Origin: an uncultured Eisenbergiella sp. | GTDB lineage: Bacteria; Bacillota; Clostridia; Lachnospirales; Lachnospiraceae | Reading direction: 5' to 3' | Length of the DNA stretch: 54,515 bases | NCBI GenBank assembly: GCA_910585455.1 | Contig: CAJUEL010000034.1 | Span: forward strand, 1 to 54,515 | Shown: piece by piece, positions 25,563-34,896 of the stretch | Numbering within the stretch: position 1 is the first letter of the stretch | Layout: the number at the start of each line of letters is the position of its first letter | The notes under the pieces: generated by a model | What the model saw: only the letters and a program-made list of their open reading frames with translations | Databases searched by the model: none | What the model was told of the DNA's origin: nothing | Translations under genes and position numbers: made by a program

Positions 25563-27959
25563 TCACTTTTGCGGCAGAACCTGCAAATTATCTGCTCTCG
25601 CCATAATACCTGTCCGCGTATATGAATTATAGGCAAAGAGATTACATGACACCTTTTTCCCCTCAAAAGCTTCGAGTGTCTCTGCCTCCGCTGAATATAT
25701 GGGTATTTCAAAAAAGCATTCATTCAACTCTATTTCATCTGATTCCTCATTGCACACTTCCAAATCAACCATATCACCAAATACCAATATATAATATTCG
25801 TAATCATATCCACCCGTCTCGTCAGATGCTTCATTCGTTCGCTTTTCAATTTTCCCGTTAACCAGATCGCCATAGCAAATTGTCTTAACTTCCTGCCTGC
25901 TTGGCATATTCTCCCGGTAATATGCCAGATAGTCAGTTTCATGATTAGATTGATAAAACAATGTATAAGTTAAGATTCCTTCTTCTTCTGGTTCTATTCT
26001 AAAACTTAATTCATATAATTTGCTCAATGCAGTTTTATCAGCATATATCCCCAAATCGTATTTCACTAATTCCTTAAAAAAAGCATCTGTCGCCTCTTCA
26101 TATTCGTCCGGATAAGAAAAAATGGCATTGGTAACCCAATCATAACTTGAAATATATACAGTCTCTTCATCTTTTATGTCATTATGAAAAGTATAATTTT
26201 TAAATGTTCTCTCTTCAACGTAACGATAATTCCTGGTAAAAAGCGGCGAAAAAGAATCTGTTGCTTTCTGTTCAGAAATATCACGCGGCTCGTTTATCAA
26301 AAAATTATTTTCTCCTTCCAAACAATCATATTCCACAAGCTGATTGTTCGTATTAAATCCCATTTTGGCAAAAAGACCATCCGCCATCCAAAATCCGCTT
26401 CCAATCCAGTATGTCTTCACAGGTTCCCGCATTATTGTATTTCCTTCATATTTAATTACTTCCCTGAATACATCTGAATTTTCTTCTACTGCTTTTTCAG
26501 TCTTACTGTCAATAACATTATATCTGTCAATTCCTACCCGAAACGTATCAAACCTGTCATACGAATCCCCATAAACGACAAGCATATCCACTTTTCCATC
26601 ACTATCGTAATCATTGATAAATACATCCATAATACCAGTGTTATTACGATAAATTTTTTTTAGGAATGCGTCCAGAGTTCTTTCATTTTCCATCCACGTT
26701 TCCTCAAAACCTGGAATCGCAATGATTCCCGACATTGGAATCAGATTATTTCTCAGATAATCCAATAAAATCTTCTCTTCTTTTTTTGACCAGCTTCTTT
26801 TTGATTCCATTTTTATGTTATCCGTGCATGATGTAACTACCTGCAAACCGAACGATATTTTTTCTTTTAGCTGTTCTCTGTTTTCCTTCCACTGATAGTT
26901 TTCACATAATCCCCTGATCTCAGTTTTATATGTGCTCAAATAAATCCCCTCAATAACCTTGATCGCTTTAATAATTCTATCTGCATCCTGATCGTAAAAC
27001 ATATATGGATTATCCGAACTGTTCACCATGCTATACTCTTTATTTTCTTCATAGTCATCAAATTGTTCTTTTGTATTTTTCTCCAATCTGCTTATCCATT
27101 CATCTTCTTCTTTTATTACCTCATTCATTATATGCATTCTCAAAATAAGGCTGTCTTCTTCCAATAATGTACAAAAATAGCTGTCTGAATAAGAATATAG
27201 ACTATAGCAAATCAAAAAATCCGGAGCAGATGTATATATTTCCTTGAATTCATTAACAAAGTTTTTTAGCTTTTTGATATTTTCAAATACAAGCGTGATA
27301 TAATCATCACGCAACCGATATAATTCCTCTATTGTAAACCATTCCTGGTTTTTATAAATTTCCGATTTTCGCGTATCAAAAACTGTAATTGTCTGCTCAA
27401 CCATTTCTGCCAGCCCGAATAACTGTTGAAAATATGAATCCAACTGGTCAAATAATTCATCTCTGTGTTGCTCCTTTTCCAGCATGTCAACGTTGTCTTT
27501 TGCTTCCTGACACAGATAATCTTCGTATTCCTCCAGTCGCTTCCTTTTTTCTGCAATTATCTCCAATGCCTCAGCCACGTTAGATGCAGATAAAGCCTCC
27601 TGATAAGCTTTTATATAAGCAGCATAACATGAAAGCGCTTCTATTTGTTTCTGCCTGAAATTCATGCTTACGCTTTCCATCCCATCTATCCCTGTTGTTT
27701 CATAAATCTGTAAAGCTTTGTCATAATTACCGGCATTGATCTGCCTAAGCATTCTGTTCATTTTCCCACCGTCAGAGCAAAAAAACAACCATATAGCCGT
27801 AAATAAAGTCGCAGCGAATGCACCAAAGATGGTTAGTTTTCCATAATATAGAAGCTGCGCTTTCCTCTTATTTGCTGCACGATCAAAATCCAACCGCCCA
27901 CCGCACCAGGCACAGACAGTTCCCTCCTTTGTTTCTTTCCCACAATTCGAACAATACAT
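25563..27959 (-). CDS. Large zinc-ribbon membrane protein with helical and Ca-motif ectodomain
   Basis: 798 residues. An N-terminal zinc ribbon (MYCSNCGKE and CAWCGGR, residues 1-21) is followed by a basic stretch and one transmembrane helix (about 41-63), so nearly all of the protein should lie outside the cell. Residues 70-400 are mostly helical and rich in charged repeats, with a NAGNYDKALQIYE unit resembling a TPR. Near 449-457 the sequence DYDSDGKVD has the D-x-D-x-D-G-x-x-D calcium-loop pattern of FG-GAP/VCBS-like repeats, followed by beta-rich sequence to the end. No catalytic motif is seen. AAAGGGGG precedes the ATG. It stands directly downstream of a LytTR regulator in the kinase cluster, and I infer a surface sensor or scaffold. 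Very AT-rich. Confidence 0.7.
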   Translation of the reverse strand: MYCSNCGKETKEGTVCAWCGGRLDFDRAANKRKAQLLYYGKLTIFGAFAATLFTAIWLFFCSDGGKMNRMLRQINAGNYDKALQIYETTGIDGMESVSMNFRQKQIEALSCYAAYIKAYQEALSASNVAEALEIIAEKRKRLEEYEDYLCQEAKDNVDMLEKEQHRDELFDQLDSYFQQLFGLAEMVEQTITVFDTRKSEIYKNQEWFTIEELYRLRDDYITLVFENIKKLKNFVNEFKEIYTSAPDFLICYSLYSYSDSYFCTLLEEDSLILRMHIMNEVIKEEDEWISRLEKNTKEQFDDYEENKEYSMVNSSDNPYMFYDQDADRIIKAIKVIEGIYLSTYKTEIRGLCENYQWKENREQLKEKISFGLQVVTSCTDNIKMESKRSWSKKEEKILLDYLRNNLIPMSGIIAIPGFEETWMENERTLDAFLKKIYRNNTGIMDVFINDYDSDGKVDMLVVYGDSYDRFDTFRVGIDRYNVIDSKTEKAVEENSDVFREVIKYEGNTIMREPVKTYWIGSGFWMADGLFAKMGFNTNNQLVEYDCLEGENNFLINEPRDISEQKATDSFSPLFTRNYRYVEERTFKNYTFHNDIKDEETVYISSYDWVTNAIFSYPDEYEEATDAFFKELVKYDLGIYADKTALSKLYELSFRIEPEEEGILTYTLFYQSNHETDYLAYYRENMPSRQEVKTICYGDLVNGKIEKRTNEASDETGGYDYEYYILVFGDMVDLEVCNEESDEIELNECFFEIPIYSAEAETLEAFEGKKVSCNLFAYNSYTRTGIMARADNLQVLPQK

Positions 27960-27980
27960 TTTTTCCCCCTTTTATTAAAT

Positions 27981-28709
27981 CTATGAATATACTCCAAGGA
28001 CAGAAAGAGTTTGGTTTCCCACTCCCTCCCTCACATGAGAAGCATATCTTTTACTGACAGGCAAATGTGTCCCATCATTCAGGATAACTTCCGATGCTTT
28101 CATAAAAGATATGTAGAACTTATTGATGAGATAGCTTTGATGAACCCTGATAAACTCTCGCTTCCCTATCTGCTCTTCCAACTCATCCATTTTCTGATAA
28201 AACGAAATTCTGCGTTCACTTTCCATCGCTGTTATTTTTCGTCCGCTGCTTTCAAAATAAACGACGCGTTTTAAATTTATTTTAGATATGCAGCCTTTGA
28301 TTTCCACCTGCAAAAAATCCATATTCTGTTGAATCTTTTCTTTTTCATAGCGCAACATTACTGTCTCAAAATCTGTCACTGAAATTGGCTTCTGAATGAA
28401 ATCAAAAACACCATAGCGATACCCTTCCAGACTGTACTCTACAGCTTTTGTCACAAATATAATATCATTTCTGATACCGAAATCGCGCAGAAATTGTACG
28501 GTCTTTAATCCGTCTATCTGCGGTAATTCAATATCAATCAGCAACAAATCTGCTGCAAAAGTATTTTTTAACACGGCCTCTATAACCGCTACACCACTTT
28601 CATATTGACTAAACGCAATTTCCACTGTGTCAAAAAAAACTTTCAGCGTCAAATCCATCAACTTTTTTCTGTAAAATCCGCTACTATCACATATAGCAAC
28701 TTTGAACAT
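27981..28709 (-). CDS. LytTR-family response regulator
   Basis: 242 residues. Receiver domain (1-120): phospho-acceptor Asp in LLIDIELPQIDG, switch Thr in IIFVTKA, and the Lys in FIQKPIS. It is joined to a LytTR DNA-binding domain (about 135-240) with VVYFESSGRKI and FIRVHQSYLINKFYI. LytTR regulators bind pairs of imperfect direct repeats and often control surface or quorum functions. The acidic pocket reads AICDSS instead of D-D/E, so one magnesium ligand is missing and phosphorylation may be altered. GAGGAG lies 8 nt before the ATG. No histidine kinase is adjacent, which raises the possibility of control by the cluster's Ser/Thr kinases. Confidence 0.92.
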   Translation of the reverse strand: MFKVAICDSSGFYRKKLMDLTLKVFFDTVEIAFSQYESGVAVIEAVLKNTFAADLLLIDIELPQIDGLKTVQFLRDFGIRNDIIFVTKAVEYSLEGYRYGVFDFIQKPISVTDFETVMLRYEKEKIQQNMDFLQVEIKGCISKINLKRVVYFESSGRKITAMESERRISFYQKMDELEEQIGKREFIRVHQSYLINKFYISFMKASEVILNDGTHLPVSKRYASHVREGVGNQTLSVLGVYS

Positions 28710-28830
28710 ACTGACTACTCCTCACACCCATTTTTATAAAAACCGATATGTATATTGTATCAGTTTTCCAGATGTATTCAGGATTTTGCAGAATCAGTCA
28801 AAATATTTACAGAAATAGCACATTTTTCAT

Positions 28831-29907
28831 CTACTCACCCTGCTCTTGCTCTGCTATAAACTGCAGATTTAAATCCACACGCCCAGATATGCCATCCACC
28901 TTCCCATTGCAACTGTATTGCCAGAATGAAAACCAATAAGGGGTTTGCGGAATCTTTTCATAGTCCGCATACCATATCTGATAATCTGTCAACCGGTTCA
29001 GGTCAAAATAAAAAGCTTCCCATACCATGTTGCTATATATCATAGGCTCATATCCGGCTTCTTTAATTTTTTCACAGAACACAATCGAATTTTCTGTAAA
29101 CTGTTTCCCTGAAATATGATCTGTCCTGGCTTTGTCATCCCGTATCAACTCAGGGTCATATACAACCGGTAGCGTCAACGCAACCCCAGCTTCCTGCAGC
29201 TGATCAATCACAAAATGTGCTTCCTCCAGTGCCTCTTCCTCATTGATTGCCTGAGAAAACAGATATACGCCGACATCAAGCCCAGCCTGGCTGGCACTCA
29301 CGATATTTTCCTTAAATTGACTGTCCTCTCTCAGTTTGCCGTTTTGACCATATCCACGGTATCCAATGCGGATAAAGGCAAATTCTATTCCGCTGTTCCT
29401 GACGCGCGCCCAGTCAATTGTGCCTTGGTGATACGATACATCTACCCCTTTTCTGACGTAATATTCTTTGTCACCCACATAGTCCACATCCTGTCCGGTA
29501 TTTTTCAGCAAAGTGAAATTATAGTCATGCTTCGGGATTTTTTCATCAATTACCATATCATGCCATTCTTCCCATGCATCAATAAAATGCAATACTTCTC
29601 CTGCACTTTCTGCTGGCTCCAGTGTCCCTTCTTCCGTTATTCCCCTTGTTTCTTTTTCCTCCGTTCTTTCTTCGGTAAACTCCTCTCTGGCTTCCTTTTT
29701 TCCTGCCATAACCGTATTTTCTGCCACCAGCAAATTGGTTTTCTCCTCGGATGGCACCATTACAGGTAATTCATCTTTCTGTGCATATTTTTCCATAATC
29801 GCTTCCCATACCAGATCTTTCAGCATATACGAAGTCAGGCACAGACACCCAAAGACAATCAATGCGCTACAGGCACACACGACAGAATTCTTTCTCCTTC
29901 GCCTCAT
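28831..29907 (-). CDS. Membrane-anchored GH25 lysozyme-like protein
   Basis: 358 residues. A basic N-terminus (MRRRRKN) and a hydrophobic helix (about 8-28) act as an uncleaved anchor or signal. A Glu/Thr-rich linker and a juxtamembrane block (HFIDAWEEWHDMVIDEKIPK) lead to a glycoside hydrolase family 25 domain (about 154-358). Catalytic residues are visible: GVDVSYHQG (Asp156) and VVYDPEL with the D-x-E pair near 251-253; the end is FWQYSCNGKVDGISGRVDLN. GH25 enzymes cleave the MurNAc-GlcNAc bond of peptidoglycan. The start at 29907 has GGAGG 9 nt upstream. The linker and domain closely match the ectodomain of the kinase at 31868-33901. Confidence 0.92.
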   Translation of the reverse strand: MRRRRKNSVVCACSALIVFGCLCLTSYMLKDLVWEAIMEKYAQKDELPVMVPSEEKTNLLVAENTVMAGKKEAREEFTEERTEEKETRGITEEGTLEPAESAGEVLHFIDAWEEWHDMVIDEKIPKHDYNFTLLKNTGQDVDYVGDKEYYVRKGVDVSYHQGTIDWARVRNSGIEFAFIRIGYRGYGQNGKLREDSQFKENIVSASQAGLDVGVYLFSQAINEEEALEEAHFVIDQLQEAGVALTLPVVYDPELIRDDKARTDHISGKQFTENSIVFCEKIKEAGYEPMIYSNMVWEAFYFDLNRLTDYQIWYADYEKIPQTPYWFSFWQYSCNGKVDGISGRVDLNLQFIAEQEQGE

Positions 29908-29912
29908 TCCGC

Positions 29913-31844
29913 TCATCCTCCGCCATGATTGGCATTCCAATACTCTTCATAGCTTCTCGGACTTCTCTGGCTGCCTGAAAAACCGCATAACCGGTAGAGA
30001 TTTTCCGTGACATACCCCTTTAAATCCTTGTCATCCTCACTGGTATACGCAGGGAAAATAACCTGCATCTGCATCAGATATTCCTCACCGATATATGCCA
30101 GATCATATATAATCTCGGAATGGGCAGCATTCAGGTACCCTGTCAGAATGACACGTCCATAATCCGACTCTTTTACATGCTTCATCTCTGATGCGTCAAA
30201 CAGATTATGGAATTCATTTGTATAAAAATAGTCAGTCATCTGCCCAATGTCAAAGCCATTCAGTTCATATGGTATTTCCGTAAGGCTGTAAATCAACCTT
30301 GAACCAGCGCTTCCCTGGAACATGATTGTTTCGATATTCGTGCCATAGACCGTTTGCCATTCATCCCGATCCACTCTGACTTGATTATATAAATATGCGG
30401 GATAAGAAAAGTAAAAATTATCAATTCCCCTGTAAATCAGATATTCATCCACCTCCAATGCATTTACATAGTTTTCGAAGATATTTTCATTGATTAAAAA
30501 CTGCTCGTTCCAGTTGCCACCAACAGGCGGAGCCATATACTCTTCTCCGAATGTACTTTCTTCCTGCCAGATATCATCAGTAGAAAATATCTCATCCTCT
30601 TCCGTTTTCTCTGTCTCTTTTACAGGAATACTTTCCCTTTCTTCTAACCCCTCATTACCTTCAACCATATGTTCCTCATAGTCGGAAACATTTTTTTGGG
30701 GAATCTCCTTGTTGGCCGGTCTTACTTTCGGTATTTCGCTCCAGATTATCATTCCTGCAATCCCGCTCACCAAAAATGCTGCAGCAACGACAACTACTGA
30801 TAGTTTCTTTTTCTCTTCCGCTTTGCCAATTGGTACCTGTACCGCAAGCTTTTCCGCAACAACGTTCCCCTTATCAGTTCCTTTCAAGAGCGCACTTTTT
30901 AACTCCTCCATATTCTGATATCGGTCTCTTGGAAAAACGGCAAGCCCCTTCATCAATGCATCTTCCTGTGCCTTCCCGATCTCTGCACCGGTTCCGGACG
31001 GTATTTCCAGTTCATCATTCACAACCCGCTGTAATGCCTCATCCGGAATCCGCCCCGAAATCGCCCGGTAAATGGTAGCCGCAAGGGCATAAACATCCGT
31101 CCAGGGTCCCTGTTCCCCTTTTGACCTGTATTGTTCCTCCGGGGTATAGCCAGGCTTTAAAACTATGGAAAGGCTCTTTGCATCGTTTCCGCTTACCTGG
31201 CGTGCCGCACCGAAATCCAGAAGCCGTGCTGTGCCATCCTTCAGAATCATGATATTGTCCGGGCTGATATCCCGGTGGATTAACCCCGTTCCATGAATTT
31301 TGACAAGATCATCCATGATCGGTGCCAAAATCGTCAATATCTGGTTTAACGACATCGTTCCGTTTGCTTTCAGATAATCCTTCAGTGTAATCCCTTCCAG
31401 ATAATCCATCACGATATATGCTGTATTATTGTAAAGAAAAAAATCCCGCACGCCGACAACTCCCCGCAAATCAGACAGCTTCGCCAATGTCCGGGCTTCT
31501 CCCATCAGTTTTCGTTTCCCGGCTTCAAATTCTTCCATTGTAATCGCGCCACTTACGGTAATTGCTTCCGAATGAGAAGAATTCCGGTTAACGCAGCCAA
31601 ATGGATAATATTCTTTTATCGCTATCCGTATATCGAGATTCAGATCCCGCGCAATATAAGTAATACCAAAGCCGCCCTCTCCCAGCACCCGTCCGATCAG
31701 ATACTTCCCGTTTAAAATGGTGAAAGGCAATAGATGATGCGGTTGTGCCATATATGTATTTACTTTTTGTCCGCACAGAGGACATATGGAAACATCTGCG
31801 GATATTTTATTAATGCAGTGAATGCAGTATACTTGATTCTCCAT
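29913..31844 (-). CDS. Transmembrane Ser/Thr protein kinase, zinc-ribbon N-terminus, unknown ectodomain
   Basis: 643 residues. Order: zinc ribbon (CIHC at 7-10, CPLC at 21-24); kinase domain (about 48-320) with glycine loop LGEGGFGITY, Lys77 in IAIKEYYP, HRDISPDN (190-197), DFG (210-212) and a PGYTPEEQYRSKGEQGPWTD activation segment; a transmembrane helix (about 348-368); an acidic linker; and an ectodomain of about 200 residues with no family I recognise. All catalytic residues are intact, so it should be active. It would phosphorylate FHA-binding targets and be reversed by the cluster's PP2C enzymes. The gene ends 5 nt before the GH25 gene. Topology: kinase in the cytoplasm, ectodomain outside. 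Confidence 0.93.
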   Translation of the reverse strand: MENQVYCIHCINKISADVSICPLCGQKVNTYMAQPHHLLPFTILNGKYLIGRVLGEGGFGITYIARDLNLDIRIAIKEYYPFGCVNRNSSHSEAITVSGAITMEEFEAGKRKLMGEARTLAKLSDLRGVVGVRDFFLYNNTAYIVMDYLEGITLKDYLKANGTMSLNQILTILAPIMDDLVKIHGTGLIHRDISPDNIMILKDGTARLLDFGAARQVSGNDAKSLSIVLKPGYTPEEQYRSKGEQGPWTDVYALAATIYRAISGRIPDEALQRVVNDELEIPSGTGAEIGKAQEDALMKGLAVFPRDRYQNMEELKSALLKGTDKGNVVAEKLAVQVPIGKAEEKKKLSVVVVAAAFLVSGIAGMIIWSEIPKVRPANKEIPQKNVSDYEEHMVEGNEGLEERESIPVKETEKTEEDEIFSTDDIWQEESTFGEEYMAPPVGGNWNEQFLINENIFENYVNALEVDEYLIYRGIDNFYFSYPAYLYNQVRVDRDEWQTVYGTNIETIMFQGSAGSRLIYSLTEIPYELNGFDIGQMTDYFYTNEFHNLFDASEMKHVKESDYGRVILTGYLNAAHSEIIYDLAYIGEEYLMQMQVIFPAYTSEDDKDLKGYVTENLYRLCGFSGSQRSPRSYEEYWNANHGGG

Positions 31845-31867
31845 TCTTATTCCCTCAAGCCCATTCC

Positions 31868-33901
31868 TTAGTATTTATTTTTCACAAATTGTACGTTCAA
31901 ATCTACTCGTCCCAGTATGCCGTCCACCTGCCCGTTACAACTGTACTGCCAAAATGAAAACCAGTAAGGGGTTTGAGGAATATTCCCATAATCAGCATAC
32001 CAGATCTGATAATCTGTCAGCTGGTTCAGATCAAAGTAAAAAGCCTCCCATTCCATATCGCAATATATCATGGGCTCGTATCCCGCTTCCTTTATCTTTT
32101 CGCAAAAAGCGACTGCGTTTCTTGTAAATTGCTCTCCCGTAACATAATCAGTTCTCGCCGGTGCATCCCGTATCAGTTCAGGTTCATATACGACCGGCAG
32201 TGTCAGCACAATCCCCGCTCCCTGCAACTGACTGATCACAAGCTGTGCTTCTTCCACCGCCTCTTCTTCATTAATTGCCTGTGAAAACAGATACACACCG
32301 ACTTCCAGCCCGGCCTGACAGGCGTTTACGATATTTTCATTAAAATTTGCATCCACTCTGAGCGTGCCGCTCTCCCCATATCCGCGGCTGCCAACACGAA
32401 TAAACGCAAATTCTATTCCGCTGTTTTTCACGCATTCCCAGTCAATGGTTCCCTGATAATATGAAACATCTACCCCTTTTCGGACCGCATATCTTTCATC
32501 TCCCAGATACCTCACATCCTGTCCGGTATTTTCCAGCAATGAAAAATCATAATCATGTTTTGGAATTTTCTCATCAACTACGATATCGTGCCATTCATCC
32601 TGCGCATCAATGAAATGTAATATTTCTTCTTCGCTCTCTGTATGTTCCTGCGTAGATTCCTCTGCCGCAACGGTTTCCTTCTCACTCACAGACGTACTGC
32701 TTTCCATTATGACTTCCGTCTTTTCCTCTGGATCGACTGCCGTTTCTTTCGCACCCGTACTGTTAACAGCCGGTACGGGCTTTTGTATTTGAAGCCAGCC
32801 AATTATTCCAACAGCAGAGGCACCAAAAACAATCATGCCACTAATAGCCAGTGCAGTTATCTTCTTTTGAGTGGTTATCTTCTTTTTCAGTATCTGCTGC
32901 TCAGGTTTCTCTATTACAGCATGCTCTTTATCCAGTTCCTTAAGCAATGCGTTTTTAAATTCCACTATATTCTGATACCGATCTCTGGAAAAAATAGCAA
33001 GCCCCTTCATCAGCGCTTCTTCCTGCCCTATTCCAATCTGCACGCCACATGCGGATGGTCTTTTCAGTTCATCCTCTACAATCCGCTGTAATGCTTCATC
33101 CGGTATCCTGCCAGTTAACGCCCGGTATATAGTAGCTGCAAGAGCGTAGATATCCGTCCAGGGCCCCTGATCCCCCTTTGACCGATACTGCTCTTCCGGC
33201 GTATATCCGGGTTTTAGGACTATGGAAAGGCTTTTTGCATCATTTCTGCCAGTCTGGCGCGCTGCACCGAAATCCAAAAGCTGCGCCGAGCCGTCTTTCA
33301 AGACCATAATATTGTCCGGGCTGATATCACGATGGATCAGCCCGGTCTCATGGATCACTGCCAGATTGTCCATAATCGGCATCAGTAACGCCAGAACCTG
33401 ATCAATCGACATGGTCCCCTTCACTTTCAGAATGTCTTTCAGGGTAGTTCCCTCCAGATAATCCATTACAATATATGCTGTATTGTTACAGCGAAAGAAA
33501 TCCCGCACACCAACAACGCTCCGCAAACAAGACAGCTTTGCCAGTGTCCTTGCTTCTTCCATCAGCTTATTTTTCCCTTCTGCAAATTCTTCTCCGGTAA
33601 TGACACCACTCACGATGACTGTACCGGAAGAGGACTGGGTTCGGTTTACACATCCAAATGGATAGTATTCCTTTACCGCAACCCGCATATCAAGGTTTAA
33701 ATCTCTTGCAATATACGTTATTCCAAAACCGCCCTCCCCCAACACCTTCCCTATCAGATATTTCCCATTCAGGATGATAAACGGCATCAAATGGTGCGGT
33801 TGTGCTGTATACAAATTCTCACTCAGTCCGCACCAGGGACATATAGATTCTTCAGCGGCTATCTTATTCATACAATGAATGCAATACTTTTGATCAGCCA
33901 T
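31868..33901 (-). CDS. Ser/Thr protein kinase fused across the membrane to a GH25 lysozyme domain
   Basis: 677 residues. Zinc ribbon (CIHC 7-10, CPWC 21-24); kinase (about 48-320) with LGEGGFGITY, Lys77 in VAVKEYYP, HRDISPDN (190-197), DFGAARQ and PGYTPEEQYRSK; a transmembrane helix (about 348-370); a Glu/Ser/Thr-rich linker; and a GH25 domain (473-677) with GVDVSYYQG (Asp478), IWYADY and FWQYSCNGQVDGI. The usual D-x-E pair of GH25 is E573-P-E575, so the proposed acid Glu is kept but the Asp is Glu. The ectodomain, including the juxtamembrane block, matches the free GH25 protein nearby, and the kinase part matches the next kinase, which points to a fusion of neighbouring genes. I infer a receptor kinase that binds peptidoglycan. 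Confidence 0.93.
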   Translation of the reverse strand: MADQKYCIHCMNKIAAEESICPWCGLSENLYTAQPHHLMPFIILNGKYLIGKVLGEGGFGITYIARDLNLDMRVAVKEYYPFGCVNRTQSSSGTVIVSGVITGEEFAEGKNKLMEEARTLAKLSCLRSVVGVRDFFRCNNTAYIVMDYLEGTTLKDILKVKGTMSIDQVLALLMPIMDNLAVIHETGLIHRDISPDNIMVLKDGSAQLLDFGAARQTGRNDAKSLSIVLKPGYTPEEQYRSKGDQGPWTDIYALAATIYRALTGRIPDEALQRIVEDELKRPSACGVQIGIGQEEALMKGLAIFSRDRYQNIVEFKNALLKELDKEHAVIEKPEQQILKKKITTQKKITALAISGMIVFGASAVGIIGWLQIQKPVPAVNSTGAKETAVDPEEKTEVIMESSTSVSEKETVAAEESTQEHTESEEEILHFIDAQDEWHDIVVDEKIPKHDYDFSLLENTGQDVRYLGDERYAVRKGVDVSYYQGTIDWECVKNSGIEFAFIRVGSRGYGESGTLRVDANFNENIVNACQAGLEVGVYLFSQAINEEEAVEEAQLVISQLQGAGIVLTLPVVYEPELIRDAPARTDYVTGEQFTRNAVAFCEKIKEAGYEPMIYCDMEWEAFYFDLNQLTDYQIWYADYGNIPQTPYWFSFWQYSCNGQVDGILGRVDLNVQFVKNKY

Positions 33902-33951
33902 CAGCTTTTCCCCAAATCACTTTTGAAAATTTATTTTTCCTGTTTTCCCAT

Positions 33952-34896
33952 TCATCCAATCTGAAAGCTGTTTTCTCTGTCACCCAGATAAATCATTGTT
34001 CCGGGCATGACCTCTACTGTTGTATTTGGTTGTACGCGTTTCCCATCCCCGTAGAACGTCCCGTTTGAGGAAAAATCTGTCAAAACATATCTGTTCGTTT
34101 TCGGAAAATAGGAAATTGCACAGTGCCTTCTGCTCACCTTTGCCCCCGTCACCACCAGATTACATTCCCTGGCATCCCTTCCGAGCACGATAGTTTCATC
34201 CTCTCTGACCGCCAACTCCATCCCTGCATATTCTCCCTTAATTCCACGAATCAGCCCTGTCCTCACCACCGTAGCCGCTGCACTCGGCACCACCTTTGCT
34301 ACTGGTGCCTCTTCCTTTTCCACAGCCATGACATAGCCAACATTTTCGATATTTTCTGGAGCATCATCTTGCTCTTTCTTATCTAAAAAGAGCATACAGG
34401 ACAGAATCGCTAAAAATTGCAACAATATAAAAAGCCAATAACCAGCGCCCAGCACACTCCAGATAGAAATGCTATTCATATAAAAATCATACCCTAAAAT
34501 GCTCTCCAGCAGGCTTTCCCCCCACATGGCACAGGCAAAATACAAAATAATATTTATGACTCCAATTATAGTGCCGACATATTTATACATATCTTTGGGC
34601 TTAAAAAGATTCAAACATGCCGCAAGCAAAGCCAGTATGTAGGGAACATAAAGAAGGAAACGCATCTTCATAACAGCTCCCAGCTGAGCATATTCGTCTC
34701 CATAGTCAAAAAGATCCAACATATATGCTCCGGCCTGCCCCAATTTATTTATACTGTCCATCAATTCCTTCATGGAATATGACCAATCCAGATACTCTGT
34801 ATGCAGGCTGAGTAATGGCACAAAGTACGTCAGTGCCGCAGCCGCAAATAACCCCGCGATAATATATCTTTGATATTTTCTCATATTTTCAATCAT
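33952..34896 (-). CDS. Multi-pass membrane protein with C-terminal FHA domain
   Basis: 314 residues. Four or five hydrophobic helices fill residues 12-170. A cytoplasmic linker follows, then an FHA domain (about 215-314) with LGRDARECNL, VSRRHCAI and DFSSNGTFYGDGKRV. FHA domains bind phosphothreonine peptides through the conserved Arg, Ser and Asn seen here. The membrane part is unrecognised. The start overlaps the upstream FHA gene by 8 nt, so they are translationally coupled. It is likely a membrane docking point for proteins phosphorylated by the cluster's kinases (inference). Confidence 0.88.
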   Translation of the reverse strand: MIENMRKYQRYIIAGLFAAAALTYFVPLLSLHTEYLDWSYSMKELMDSINKLGQAGAYMLDLFDYGDEYAQLGAVMKMRFLLYVPYILALLAACLNLFKPKDMYKYVGTIIGVINIILYFACAMWGESLLESILGYDFYMNSISIWSVLGAGYWLFILLQFLAILSCMLFLDKKEQDDAPENIENVGYVMAVEKEEAPVAKVVPSAAATVVRTGLIRGIKGEYAGMELAVREDETIVLGRDARECNLVVTGAKVSRRHCAISYFPKTNRYVLTDFSSNGTFYGDGKRVQPNTTVEVMPGTMIYLGDRENSFQIG

